Source: Paenibacillus cremeus
GTDB lineage: Bacteria > Bacillota > Bacilli > Paenibacillales > NBRC-103111
Assembly (NCBI RefSeq): GCF_007786445.1
Contig: NZ_VNJI01000023.1
Coordinates: forward strand, 1 to 64,000
Length of the DNA: 64,000 nt
Direction of reading: 5' to 3'
Position numbers and translations under genes: made by a program. This document shows, in pieces, positions 15,655 to 23,940 of this stretch. The notes beneath the pieces were generated by a model. That model saw nothing but the letters and a program-made list of their open reading frames with translations. It was not told the origin of the DNA and searched no databases. Every line of letters starts with the position of its first letter. Within the stretch, counting starts at the first letter, position 1.

Positions 15655-16023
15655 ATGGAAAAATACGTTGATGTGATGACAAGAACCCTAGAGTTGTCTG
15701 AAAGCTGCGTGGAAGCGTTAGAGCACATCAAGTTAAGAATAAACGAAGGCGTTTTTGAAGATACGATGCGCTTAATGGAAGACCTGGTGAACGCGGTCTA
15801 CCAAATTGAGACTTCGATGCAGAGTTTTCTCGACCAGCTTCCGTTGAACGGGATCGAAGATAAGCCAACCCAATTGCGCAGCGCGTTGGAGCATGTCGTA
15901 TCGGCCTATGAGCAAGGAAACAGCGGGAAGGCTTTGGAGATCATCCAGTTTAACCTATTCCCGAGCTGCAAGCATTGGAAAGCCGAGATTGATAAGGCAT
16001 TACATCCCTTTGTGTTGTCTTAG
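15655..16023 (+). CDS. Hypothetical flagellar-region protein, 122 aa
   Basis: All-helical, acidic small protein (MEKYVDVMTRTLELSESC... start) with two likely amphipathic helices and no membrane segment. It resembles uncharacterised proteins that follow flagellin in Paenibacillus (possibly DUF8042; recalled, not verified). Its size and helicity would suit a flagellin chaperone of the FliS/FlgN kind, but no signature of those was found. Lies between the flagellin terminator and yjfB. Confidence 0.8.
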   Translation: MEKYVDVMTRTLELSESCVEALEHIKLRINEGVFEDTMRLMEDLVNAVYQIETSMQSFLDQLPLNGIEDKPTQLRSALEHVVSAYEQGNSGKALEIIQFNLFPSCKHWKAEIDKALHPFVLS

Positions 16024-16046
16024 AATTTGTTGAGGAGGATAACGAA

Positions 16047-16241
16047 ATGGATATTCCAGCATTGTCAATGGCGATGAGCCAAGCTAGCCTGTTACAGGAT
16101 GCCAACCTGTCCGTGATGAAGATGGCCATGGACACGGCAAAAACGAACGCAGCGAACATGACGGAGATGCTGAGCCAAACCAGCGCCATGCAGCAGTCCG
16201 TTCAGCCACATTTGGGAAGCCACATTGACGTTAGAGTTTAA
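16047..16241 (+). CDS. YjfB family putative motility protein
   Basis: 64-aa protein MDIPALSMAMSQ...SVMKMAMDTAKTNAAN, which follows the YjfB_motility family pattern (M-D-I-x-A-L-S-M, then V-M-K-x-A-M-D). B. subtilis yjfB belongs to the sigma-D motility regulon; its role is unknown. Strong GAGGAGG ribosome site 8 nt before ATG, 23 nt after the preceding gene. Confidence 0.85.
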   Translation: MDIPALSMAMSQASLLQDANLSVMKMAMDTAKTNAANMTEMLSQTSAMQQSVQPHLGSHIDVRV

Positions 16242-16294
16242 AGCAACAGTTTTGAGCCGCATTGAAACAAAACGAAAGCATATATCATATTCTT

Positions 16295-16317
16295 GAACAT
16301 ACATACGTATGATGTTC
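16295..16317. repeat. Imperfect palindrome downstream of yjfB
   Basis: GAACAT, one bulged A, the perfect 10-bp palindrome CATACGTATG, then ATGTTC. Could be an operator or a hairpin; it is not a LexA box (spacing is wrong) and has no T-tract. Confidence 0.5.
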
Positions 16318-16326
16318 ATCAACGTC

Positions 16327-16355
16327 GGGCTTCTCTTCGGAGGGGCCCTATTTTT
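16327..16355 (+). promoter_or_regulatory. UUCG hairpin that contains the next gene's Shine-Dalgarno
   Basis: Nine-pair stem GGGCTTCTC / GAGGGGCCC capped by TTCG and followed by TATTTTT: it has the form of an intrinsic terminator for yjfB. The 3' arm is also the only ribosome site (GGAGGGG) for the gene starting at 16356, so the same fold would end transcription or hide the SD. Confidence 0.65.
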
Positions 16356-16748
16356 ATGTCTGCGGGAGAGTTGGATTTGAGAGTGATATTGACTCACAAC
16401 GATTTGCTGTGGCTGAAAGCTGCTAATGTGTTCCCCGAATCGTTCCTAGACTACGTTAGAAAGGAGTGGTACGAACTTTATGAAGCCTATGCAGACGGAA
16501 TAGAATTACTGGATTTCTCCCTGGAAAACCACGACAGACAGGCCTGCCTAGAGCCGGGTGATAAGCTACCGTGCGACAAGAACTGGCCTGAATTCGTTGA
16601 GCGGGTGCAGTTAGGCGCTCTGGAGCTGTACAGGGCGTATGTGTTGGAAGCTGAGTGTTGTGGAATCATGTACTACTCAATCGTGGGAACGCTTGAGGAA
16701 GAATCGGAACAACGGTTGAGGGAGTATGTGGAATGGAATGAAAGATGA
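16356..16748 (+). CDS. Hypothetical protein, 130 aa
   Basis: Unrecognised acidic, helix-rich soluble protein (many Glu, Tyr, Trp). The start ATG at 16356 is chosen because GGAGGGG lies 10 nt upstream; the longer frame from 16293 would run through the hairpin. Cysteines are clustered in 'AECCGIMYY'. Its neighbour is a broken radC-like gene, so it may belong to an acquired segment. Confidence 0.7.
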   Translation: MSAGELDLRVILTHNDLLWLKAANVFPESFLDYVRKEWYELYEAYADGIELLDFSLENHDRQACLEPGDKLPCDKNWPEFVERVQLGALELYRAYVLEAECCGIMYYSIVGTLEEESEQRLREYVEWNER

Positions 16749-16806
16749 AGAAGCCTCAATCTCGACAAGAGATTGGGGCAATTTTTGTTTACGGAGGATG
16801 ATCGAG

Positions 16807-17296
16807 ATGAATCTAAAAGGATCGGTACAATCGGTCGAAACAACAAGAAGGTTGCCTGCGAAACGGGTCGACATTGTGAGTCTGAGAATCGTCAAAGAAT
16901 CGAGCTTGCTGTACCAGCGTCGTACAGTCCGTTCCCCGCAGGACGCGTATGAATTGGTCCGGGATTTTGTGGCGGACGCGGACCGTGAGCATTTCCAAGT
17001 GATTTGCCTAGACACGAAGAACCGCCCAACGTCGATCAACGTGTGTCATGTGGGGAGTCTGAATGCGAATTTAGCGCACCCCAGAGAAGTACTAAAGACA
17101 GCAGTTCTAAGTAATGCAGCATCCGTAGTGCTCGCGCACAACCATCCGAGCGGCGATTCCATCGCCTAGCCCGGAAGACATCGAAGTGACTAACAGGCTT
17201 GTGCAAGCCGGTGAAATCATGGGGATCGAAGTCCTTGACCACCTGATCGTCGGCGACGGAGAATTCATCTCCTTAAAAGAAAAAGGTCATATGTAA
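16807..17296 (+). pseudogene. RadC-like JAB-domain protein gene with a frameshift
   Basis: Encodes a RadC/UPF0758 C-terminal JAMM domain: FQVICLDTKNRP, then the zinc-binding HNHPSGD. The frame then hits a TAG at 17167..17169. One base less at the TT of 17157..17158 would restore [15 protein letters not shown]...[13 protein letters not shown], the normal C-terminus, down to a TAA at 17294..17296. A single-T insertion (or sequencing error) therefore splits the gene. Start ATG 16807 follows GGAGG. Stand-alone JAB RadC-like genes are common on plasmids and integrative elements. Confidence 0.85.
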
Positions 17297-17311
17297 AGGA
17301 GGACCACCGAA

Positions 17312-17623
17312 ATGAATTTTGCAACATCGTTGTTCAGTCGGTACATGATGCAGGCTTACGACCTCGGGATTGAAACAGAAAAACTTGTCTGGGAGGCCGT
17401 GACCTTCTTTCGGGAAGAACTAGACGAGCAGGTTGTACCCGTAGCGGAACTTGCTGGCAATCCCGATCCCTTGACAGTATGCTGCGCGACGTATGAAGAC
17501 AAGTATGCTAACCAATGGCTGTTCGGCTTGGCAATGGATGACCAGTCCGGCGGATGGCTGCAAGGCTGGGTCGTGAGAAACGGCGAAATCGTTCACCGCA
17601 ACATCCCGCTGGCCGATGATTAG
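17312..17623 (+). CDS. Hypothetical protein, 103 aa
   Basis: Unrecognised; contains 'QWLFGLAMDDQSGGWLQGWVVRNGEIVHRNIPL', a short beta-rich C-terminal half, after an N-terminal helix. AAAGGAGG precedes the ATG, and it starts 16 nt after the restored radC-like stop, so the two are probably one transcription unit. Confidence 0.7.
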   Translation: MNFATSLFSRYMMQAYDLGIETEKLVWEAVTFFREELDEQVVPVAELAGNPDPLTVCCATYEDKYANQWLFGLAMDDQSGGWLQGWVVRNGEIVHRNIPLADD

Positions 17624-17735
17624 ATACAGCCAGAATGGGGGTGACTTCCTGCAAAAAGCAAGAAAAACTCCCTGCAAAACGCAATTCCAAGTGATATAGA
17701 ATGGCCCATTCCAACGCTACCAAGGAATTCGCTGA

Positions 17736-18473
17736 AAATTAGGCTACCCAATCACCCTGCATAATAATCATTCTGCAGAGAGTGAAGACCATGAGGGGCA
17801 AGAAACAGTACTGTGGGAACGGCTGATTGTACTCGGGATGTTTTATCAACGGGTGGAAGAATGCATTCAGACGAAAAACATCGAGGAGATCCCCCGGCAA
17901 ATCGGTGTGTTTACCCATCTCATTGAGGAGGGCTCCCTGCGGGAAGAACTGGCTAATATCCCTATCCGCTACCAGGTTCAGATGGATTTAACGAAGCGAA
18001 TTTCGGACGAACGTGTGGTGCTGGGCGGCGTCAATAATCCACGTTACATGGAATGCTTCTCGGCTATGCTGCATGGCATTCATTGTCATGATGGTGTAGC
18101 AATCGATACGATGGCAGAGCATCATACCGCTGCTTTTAGTACTTATTATCAGCCGTTTATGGAAGAGCATGAGTATATTTTGGAGAATTACTTAGTGAAC
18201 TATGCGTACAAAAATATGTTTCCCTTTGGAAGCCACCCGGGCGTGTATGACAATTATGTCATCATGATTGTGCATTACGCCATGATTAAATTGCATCTGA
18301 TCGGCATGGCCGGATTCCATCAAGGATTAACAACGGAGCTTGTAATCAAACTCATCCAATCGTTTTCAAAAACGGTGGAGCATAATACCTTGTTTGTACG
18401 GAACATCTTCAAACTGTTGAAAGACAACCAGTATACCTCGATGGCCTATATCTCCATTTTGGTAAAAAACTAG
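17736..18473 (+). pseudogene. fliB: Flagellin lysine-N-methylase FliB, C-terminal remnant
   Basis: The frame is open from 17736 (just after a TGA) with no good start; the first ATG is at 17838. The translation carries the FliB C-terminal pattern LWERLIVLGMFYQRVEECI... SLREELANIP..., and ends in a helical region. Full FliB proteins are near 400 aa and begin with a Cys-rich Fe-S-type motif; that half is absent, so at most about 245 codons remain. It methylates flagellin lysines when intact. Followed directly by the IS1182-type element. Confidence 0.65.
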
Positions 18474-18544
18474 CACCTAAATCGAAGCCACTGAAGAACT
18501 AAGCTAAATTTTTTCTTGCTGTTACATTGCGTAATGCAAAAGAA

Positions 18545-18582
18545 GGCATCTGACCGAAAATTCGGTGCAGATGCCTTTTTTT
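18545..18582 (+). terminator. Terminator hairpin at the left edge of the IS region
   Basis: Stem GGCATCTG / CAGATGCC with inner ACCGAA / TTCGGT, then TTTTTTT. Ends plus-strand transcription from fliB before the transposase. Confidence 0.85.
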
Positions 18583-18613
18583 GAGCTATATCATCCAGAT
18601 TAGCCGGGCATTC

Positions 18614-20065
18614 CTAGTCCACTAACTTCAAAATCCGTTTGAGGTTTACGGCGAATATGGCCATGGCCCCTTGCAACTGCATGCCAAGCAGACCCGAGGA
18701 TGTGGCGACATCGTACCCGTGTCCATGTTTCAGTTCACTGTTCTTCGCTTCAATCTTGTAGCGTTCCTTGGATTTTGCCTTGAAGTACTCCGTCTCCTGA
18801 AATGCCATTTGTTCCGAATGTTCGTCGGACTTAATGCTCACGGAGTAGGTTTTGCTCTGAGATCCCTCTTTGTAGCAGCCTTCCTTAAACGGGCAACGCT
18901 TGCAGACCTCTACGTCGAAATAGTAGGTGTCCACCTGGTTTTTGCCCACGCCTTTCTTGCCTTGCCGAGCCTTGCGGACTGCCATATGACCGGCCTTGCA
19001 AACGTACATGCCGGCATCTTTATTGAACAGAAATTCGTCCTCTTTCCTTCGGCCGCCTTGTGTAATGAGAGGGTTGAGTTTAGCCACCAATTCAATTTCG
19101 CTCTTCTTTGCGTAAGCTAGGTTATCCTTCTCGGAGTACGCGGCATCGCCAATGACGGTTGTCACCTGCATGCCGGCTGCTTGGCTTTTCTCGATTAGGG
19201 TCTGCAATTGCTTGCCGTCGTTTTTCTCGCCGGTCGTAATCACTGCTGCCGTAATGATACGTTCCTCGGTCATCGCCAGGTGCGTCTTGTACCCAAAAAA
19301 GGCCGAGTCTGCGCTCTTGTGTCCCACGCGCGCATCCGGGTCGGCGGCAAGATGAAGCTGCTCGATGTCATCCTCCACGGTCTCTTTCAGGAGATTCAGC
19401 GGTTCCGTAATTTTCGGCAACTGCGCAATCCCTGACTCCGTTTCGATAAAGGTGATGAGTTTGTTGCAATAGGCGATTTCGTCCTCCAGAACATCGCTTG
19501 TGTTCTTGGCCGGCATTCGGACTTTGACCGATTCGTCTACGCCGTACACCGCCTTCCGCAGCTTCTTGGCCTGATCCTGCAGAATTTCCCGCGGCGACTT
19601 CTGGTTGTAGCGTGCTTTCGTATGGGTCGCGTCTACGATAATGGAAGTGCTCTTCAAGATCTCTTTCTCGATGGCAAGCTCGACGGTTTTGCCGATGAGC
19701 ATGTCCAGCAGATTGGTGTCCTTCAAACGCAGTCTGCGGAATTTCGTCAGGGAACTGGATTCAATGACCGGATCTTCCGGGGCCATATCCAGAAAGAACT
19801 TGAAGGACAGGTCATACCGCGAACGCTCGACGATGTCCACGTCGGACAGCTCAAAGATGGCTTTCAACAGCAGATATTTAAACATGCGAATAGGGTCGAT
19901 TGCGTTCCGGCCATTATTCTGGCAGTACTTGTCTTTCAAATCCTCGTATATAAAAGTGAAATCCACCAGTTCGTTGATCTGGCGCAGCATGTTGTCCTTG
20001 GGGATCAGCATATCGTACAGCTTGGCGTAAGGACTAAGCATCAGCGATTGTTGTTTCCGGATCAT
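18614..20065 (-). CDS. IS1182 family transposase
   Basis: 483-aa DDE transposase. N-terminal DUF772 helical domain (about 30-120, with NAIDPIRMFKYLLLKAIFELSDVDI), catalytic Asp in IIVDATHTKARY (D145), second Asp in VIGDAAYS, a Cys-rich segment CKRCPFKEGCYKEG (about 400), and Glu in YKIEAKNSELKHGHGY. The frame is intact, so the element may still be active. Start ATG at 20065. Confidence 0.95.
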   Translation of the reverse strand: MIRKQQSLMLSPYAKLYDMLIPKDNMLRQINELVDFTFIYEDLKDKYCQNNGRNAIDPIRMFKYLLLKAIFELSDVDIVERSRYDLSFKFFLDMAPEDPVIESSSLTKFRRLRLKDTNLLDMLIGKTVELAIEKEILKSTSIIVDATHTKARYNQKSPREILQDQAKKLRKAVYGVDESVKVRMPAKNTSDVLEDEIAYCNKLITFIETESGIAQLPKITEPLNLLKETVEDDIEQLHLAADPDARVGHKSADSAFFGYKTHLAMTEERIITAAVITTGEKNDGKQLQTLIEKSQAAGMQVTTVIGDAAYSEKDNLAYAKKSEIELVAKLNPLITQGGRRKEDEFLFNKDAGMYVCKAGHMAVRKARQGKKGVGKNQVDTYYFDVEVCKRCPFKEGCYKEGSQSKTYSVSIKSDEHSEQMAFQETEYFKAKSKERYKIEAKNSELKHGHGYDVATSSGLLGMQLQGAMAIFAVNLKRILKLVD

Positions 20066-20106
20066 TCGCTCACCCGCTCTCTATGATGCCTTAATTATAA
20101 ACGAGA

Positions 20107-20147
20107 AAAGGTACAGTCTCCTCAATTTTTTGAGTGACTGTACCTTT
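20107..20147. repeat. Hairpin at the right edge of the IS region
   Basis: Stem AAAGGTACAGT / ACTGTACCTTT with inner stem CTCAA / TTGAG, upstream of the transposase start. Could be part of the IS end or a block to read-in transcription. Confidence 0.6.
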
Positions 20148-20190
20148 CTTGTCAGACAGACTTTTTCAGTGGCCTCCCTAAATCGGGAGG

Positions 20191-20364
20191 CTACTTTCCC
20201 TCCCTCTCCTTCTTTCCTTCCAGCAATTCTCCCCGCACGATAGTGACTTCCCGCGGCGCATCAATGGCCAGGCGCAAGTGCCCGTCCTCACTCTTCACGA
20301 CCATTACCATGATATTGCCATTAATCATCACGTATTCTCCCGGTTTTCTTCCTACAACTAGCAT
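20191..20364 (-). CDS. csrA: Second carbon storage regulator CsrA paralogue
   Basis: 57-aa ORF, easily missed because it is short. It begins MLVVGRKPGEYVMINGNI and keeps LRLAIDAPREVTIVRGELLE, so the RNA-binding surface (V/I-x-x-R4-equivalent GRKPGE and VRGE) is intact; 38 of 57 residues equal CsrA1 and only the Lys/Glu-rich tail differs. GGAGGAGCG precedes the ATG at 20364. A hairpin GCCTCCC / GGGAGGC follows the stop without a T-tract. It lies downstream of mpsC and next to the IS. Duplication with partner divergence suggests a different target set or dosage control. Confidence 0.93.
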   Translation of the reverse strand: MLVVGRKPGEYVMINGNIMVMVVKSEDGHLRLAIDAPREVTIVRGELLEGKKEREGK

Positions 20365-20491
20365 ATTTATCGCTCCTCCGACATTCTAGATTTGTAAATG
20401 CAAAAAAACCAATAACCAAATACCGCTCCAATTGAGGAACAGCAGATGATCATTGGTCTCGACGCGGCTTGGTGTCCTGTCCATTACCTAA

Positions 20492-20908
20492 TCATGGGGT
20501 GGGTATCGCTTCCGCCTTGCATGGCTCGGCAACTAACCCTTCTTTTATTAATCGTTCCAACTCATGAGTTAAGACGATTGTTGTAAACGCATAATTATTC
20601 TCAATATCAATGGAGAATTCAAGCGCCTTAATGTTCAACTCCGCGTTCAGTTCTTGAAGCGTCTTTAAGGCCGCGAACCGAGATTGCTCTCGAACTGAAG
20701 CATAAAAATTTGCCTCTTCGCTTTGCTCTAAAATGTATCTAATCAAATTTTTTTCTAAGCCGGAGTAGTCCATTCGCATTTTGACAAAAATTACATCGTC
20801 CACTATCCGCACCTTGGTATGAAGCGCACCTCGTCCGGAAATGTCTTTTCTAGCCTTGGCAAAAGAACGCTCCAGATGGGACTCTATTGCCCTTAAAGCC
20901 GTGATCAT
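20492..20908 (-). CDS. DUF2294 family protein (MpsC-like)
   Basis: About 138 aa. The core 'KDISGRGALHTKVRIVDDVIFVKMRMDYSGLEKNLI' is typical of DUF2294 (MpsC, linked to the MpsAB sodium/bicarbonate system in Bacillota). Start ATG 20908 (GGGGGAACG upstream); the frame opens at 20947. mpsA and mpsB are not in this window, so it is an orphan here. csrA2 follows 127 nt downstream on the same strand. Confidence 0.8.
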   Translation of the reverse strand: MITALRAIESHLERSFAKARKDISGRGALHTKVRIVDDVIFVKMRMDYSGLEKNLIRYILEQSEEANFYASVREQSRFAALKTLQELNAELNIKALEFSIDIENNYAFTTIVLTHELERLIKEGLVAEPCKAEAIPTP

Positions 20909-21022
20909 GGTCGTTCCCCCTACATCCCAATAGGCCCTGGCCACCATTCATCATGGTCGCGAAGGGATTGGATCGTACTGCTGCACATCGCTGATTCGCA
21001 TAGCAGTTCGTGCGATGTGAAA

Positions 21023-21051
21023 ATTGTACATGCTGGCCACGCATTTGACCA
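21023..21051 (-). promoter_or_regulatory. Possible mpsC promoter
   Basis: Minus strand: -35 TGGTCA, 17-nt spacer, -10 TACAAT, about 115 nt before the mpsC start. Confidence 0.4.
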
Positions 21052-21152
21052 TGAGTAGATACTGGAAGCACGCTCTGCTTCAAAGATATAGTACTTTTTT
21101 TCCATTTGGGGCATCCTATTCCTATTCGAGCTATGGAAGGATGGTAGGACGG

Positions 21153-22820
21153 ATGTTTGGACCCGGCAGCAAATTTATGCGTTGGAGACAGCCGAAGAAG
21201 CCCGACCCGGAGATTGGGCTCGAAAACAAGCTGGAACGGCTGGAGCACATTAAGATCAGTCTTCGGCTGCAAATCAATACCGAACGTCTACAGCAAGCTT
21301 TGGGCAAAAGCGATGATCTGGTCATCCGCCACTTCTGTATCGGAGGGCATACCGATTATGCTGCTGCTCTTATTTATATCGATGGGATGACCAATACGGC
21401 CGTAACCGATGAGTTTATTTTGAAAGCCGCTATGCTGGATATCCGCAGTCACGACTTGGAGGATTCCGTCTCCTCCGAGCAAATGCATCGCAGGCTGCAG
21501 CAGTTCGGTCTGCCCGTCAATGAGGTGGATCAGGCGGATAATCTGAAAAAAGTTGTCCGCAGCGTGCTCTCGGGCGATACGGCGATGTTAATTGATTATA
21601 ACGATAAAGCGCTGCTATTAAACACCAAGGGCTGGGAAAAACGGGGCGTGGAAGAGCCACGGACGGAATCGGTCGTGCGCGGCCCCCGTAACGGCTTTAC
21701 CGAGACGCTGCGGATCAATACGGCGCAAATTCGGCTGCGGATTAAGGACCCGGATTTAATCGTCAAAAACATGACCGTCGGCAAACGAAGCAATACCGAC
21801 GTCGCGGTCATTTACTTGGACGGGGTCGCCAATGAGCAAATCGTCCAAACCGTCGTGAAGCGCATCCAAGCGATCGATATCGACGCGGCGATGGAAAGCG
21901 GATATATCGAGCAGTTCATTGAGGACAACCATTGGACTCCTTTCCCTCTCATTCAGAACACCGAGCGCCCGGACAAGGCCACCGCCAACATCCTGGAAGG
22001 AAAAATTGCGATAATCTGCGACGGATCGCCGTTTTGCTTAATCGCCCCGGCGGTGTTTTCCCAGTTTTATCACAGTCCAGAGGATTACTACGAGCGCTTC
22101 CTGATCGGTACCCTGATCCGGCTTATCCGCGTCGTCAGTATGGGGATGGCTCTCATGCTGCCCTCGCTCTACATCGCTTTCAGCTCGTTCCATCCGGAGA
22201 TGATTCCGTCGCGGCTCGTCATCGCCATGGCTGCCGGGCGGTCCACGGTGCCCTTCCCGTCCATTGTGGAAGCGTTCCTGATGGAAGTAACGATGGAAAT
22301 TTTGCGCGAAGCCAGCGTCCGGCTCCCGGGCCCGATCGGTCCGACCATCGGCATCGTCGGCGCACTCGTCGTCGGGCAGGCGGCCGTGCAAGCGGGCATC
22401 GTCAGCCCGATCATGGTTATCGTCGTCGCGCTGACGACGATCGGCTCCTTCGCCGCGCCCAGCTACAGCGCCGCCATCGCGCTTCGCATGCTGCGCTTCC
22501 CGCTCATGATTGCCGCTGCACTGTTCGGGCTGTATGGGATCATGCTTTTCCTGATCCTCATCATCATTCATCTGTGTTCGCTCAAGTCGTTCGGTGTTCC
22601 TTACATGGCTCCGATTGCTCCAAGCCGTGTCAACGACATGAAAGATACAGCGATCCGGGTGCCGTTACATTGGATGAAAAAGCGGCCGAGCATCTTCCGA
22701 CCGAGAGATCCTGTGCGGTATGGAGAAACGAACACTACGGAGGGAAAAGCGAATGAATCAACCCCAGGCTCAGACACCGGCGCTGACGCAAGCGGACACG
22801 GTGAACGGAGAAACGAATAG
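21153..22820 (+). CDS. gerA: Spore germination protein, GerA family A subunit
   Basis: Subunit of a spore inner-membrane nutrient receptor. A soluble N-terminal domain of about 270 residues (containing 'DVAVIYLDGVANEQIV') is followed by membrane helices from about 340, with the GerA hallmark RLPGPIGPTIGIVGALVVGQAAV and PSRLVIAMAAGRSTVPFPS. About 555 aa. Start is uncertain: in-frame ATGs at 21141, 21153 and 21177; 21153 has the best (weak) AGG spacing. A polar tail of about 60 residues overlaps the gerB start. Confidence 0.95.
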   Translation: MFGPGSKFMRWRQPKKPDPEIGLENKLERLEHIKISLRLQINTERLQQALGKSDDLVIRHFCIGGHTDYAAALIYIDGMTNTAVTDEFILKAAMLDIRSHDLEDSVSSEQMHRRLQQFGLPVNEVDQADNLKKVVRSVLSGDTAMLIDYNDKALLLNTKGWEKRGVEEPRTESVVRGPRNGFTETLRINTAQIRLRIKDPDLIVKNMTVGKRSNTDVAVIYLDGVANEQIVQTVVKRIQAIDIDAAMESGYIEQFIEDNHWTPFPLIQNTERPDKATANILEGKIAIICDGSPFCLIAPAVFSQFYHSPEDYYERFLIGTLIRLIRVVSMGMALMLPSLYIAFSSFHPEMIPSRLVIAMAAGRSTVPFPSIVEAFLMEVTMEILREASVRLPGPIGPTIGIVGALVVGQAAVQAGIVSPIMVIVVALTTIGSFAAPSYSAAIALRMLRFPLMIAAALFGLYGIMLFLILIIIHLCSLKSFGVPYMAPIAPSRVNDMKDTAIRVPLHWMKKRPSIFRPRDPVRYGETNTTEGKANESTPGSDTGADASGHGERRNE

Positions 22821-23940
22821 CGAGCAGCCCAATGTCATTACAGTCCGACAATCTGGCTGGTTAATTTCGAGTACCATTATCGGCGTCGGCGTGCTCACCC
22901 TGCCGCGCGGATCTGCACACTATGCCAAGGAAAGCGGCTGGATGTCCGTGGTGCTGGGAGCCATCCTCGCCATGGCGGTGACCGCGGTCATCACGATGCT
23001 GGCCAATCGCTTCCCAGGGCAAACCCTGGTATCCTACGCCTCCAAGCTGCTAGGAGGCGCGAAGTCGCCGTGGCTGGGCCGATTGCTCAGCATCCCGTTT
23101 ATTTTGCCCTTTTATTTGTACTGGGGGTTCAGTACCGCGCTGGTCGCGAGGGTGTTCGGCGAGGTGGTCATTACCACCGTGCTTCCCAAAACACCGCTGG
23201 AGGTCGTCATTGCATCGATGCTGATCGTTAGCTTTGTGCTCGTTATGCATCAGGTGGAAACGCTGGCGCGCGTCAATGAGATTTTGCTGCCCCTCATCGT
23301 CATTCCGGTACTGGCGATCGCCCTGTCGTCCTACCAAAGTGCCAAATTTGAAAATATGTTCCCGATGTTCGACATCGACTTCCTCTCCTTCGGGAAAGGG
23401 GTTCTTTCCTCCGCCACCTCCTATCTCGGCTTCGAGATTATGGTCATCTTCTTAGCCTACACCGGCACCTCCAGTAAGCTGATGAAGTCCAACATGGTCG
23501 GCATCATCATTCCCGGGGTCGTGTACACCCTGATCTCTATCTCTGGATTGCTGGTGTTCGGGATCGATGAGCTGGAACTGCTCGCATGGCCGACGCTGGA
23601 GCTCGTCAAGACGACACATGTGCCGGGGCTGATTCTGGAACGGGTGGAGTCCGCCTTTCTCGGTGTATGGGTTGCAGCCGTATTTACTAGCGTCGGCAAT
23701 TTATTTTACTCGCAAGCGCTGCTGGTCAAAGAGTTTTTTCGCCTCAAGGATCACCGGTGGATCGCGCTGGCCCATCTGCCCGTGTTCTACTGGCTATCGC
23801 TGCAGCCTCCGAACATCCAAAGGATGTTCGATTATCAAGATAAAGTCTCGTATCTAGGCGCCGGTGCTGCAGTCCTCGTCCCTGTCATCTTACTGCTCAT
23901 CTCCTTCATCCGGCGCATGAAAGGAGCGGGAGCCCGTTGA
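22753..23940 (+). CDS. gerB: Spore germination protein, GerB family B subunit
   Basis: Ten- to twelve-helix amino-acid-permease-like subunit that binds the germinant. About 395 aa, with the family N-terminus SGWLISSTIIGVGVLTLPRG. The ATG at 22753 with GGAGGG upstream overlaps gerA by 68 nt; the frame opens at 22720. Second gene of the gerA-gerB-gerC operon. Confidence 0.96.
   Translation: MNQPQAQTPALTQADTVNGETNSEQPNVITVRQSGWLISSTIIGVGVLTLPRGSAHYAKESGWMSVVLGAILAMAVTAVITMLANRFPGQTLVSYASKLLGGAKSPWLGRLLSIPFILPFYLYWGFSTALVARVFGEVVITTVLPKTPLEVVIASMLIVSFVLVMHQVETLARVNEILLPLIVIPVLAIALSSYQSAKFENMFPMFDIDFLSFGKGVLSSATSYLGFEIMVIFLAYTGTSSKLMKSNMVGIIIPGVVYTLISISGLLVFGIDELELLAWPTLELVKTTHVPGLILERVESAFLGVWVAAVFTSVGNLFYSQALLVKEFFRLKDHRWIALAHLPVFYWLSLQPPNIQRMFDYQDKVSYLGAGAAVLVPVILLLISFIRRMKGAGAR

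Larger units (their letters stand above)
18545..20147 (-). mobile_element. IS1182-type insertion sequence (ends approximate)
   Basis: A complete transposase gene flanked by two strong hairpins, 18545..18575 and 20107..20147 (AAAGGTACAGT / ACTGTACCTTT with inner CTCAA / TTGAG). Length of about 1.6 kb fits the family. I could not define terminal inverted repeats or a target duplication by eye, so the ends are estimates. It lies between the fliB remnant and csrA2. Confidence 0.7.

Noticed and set aside
16295..16317. LexA/DinR SOS box
   Set aside because: GAAC and GTTC are 15 nt apart; the Bacillus box needs 4.
18545..18582. Left terminal inverted repeat of the IS
   Set aside because: It is a self-complementary terminator; no matching inverted copy could be aligned at the right end by eye.
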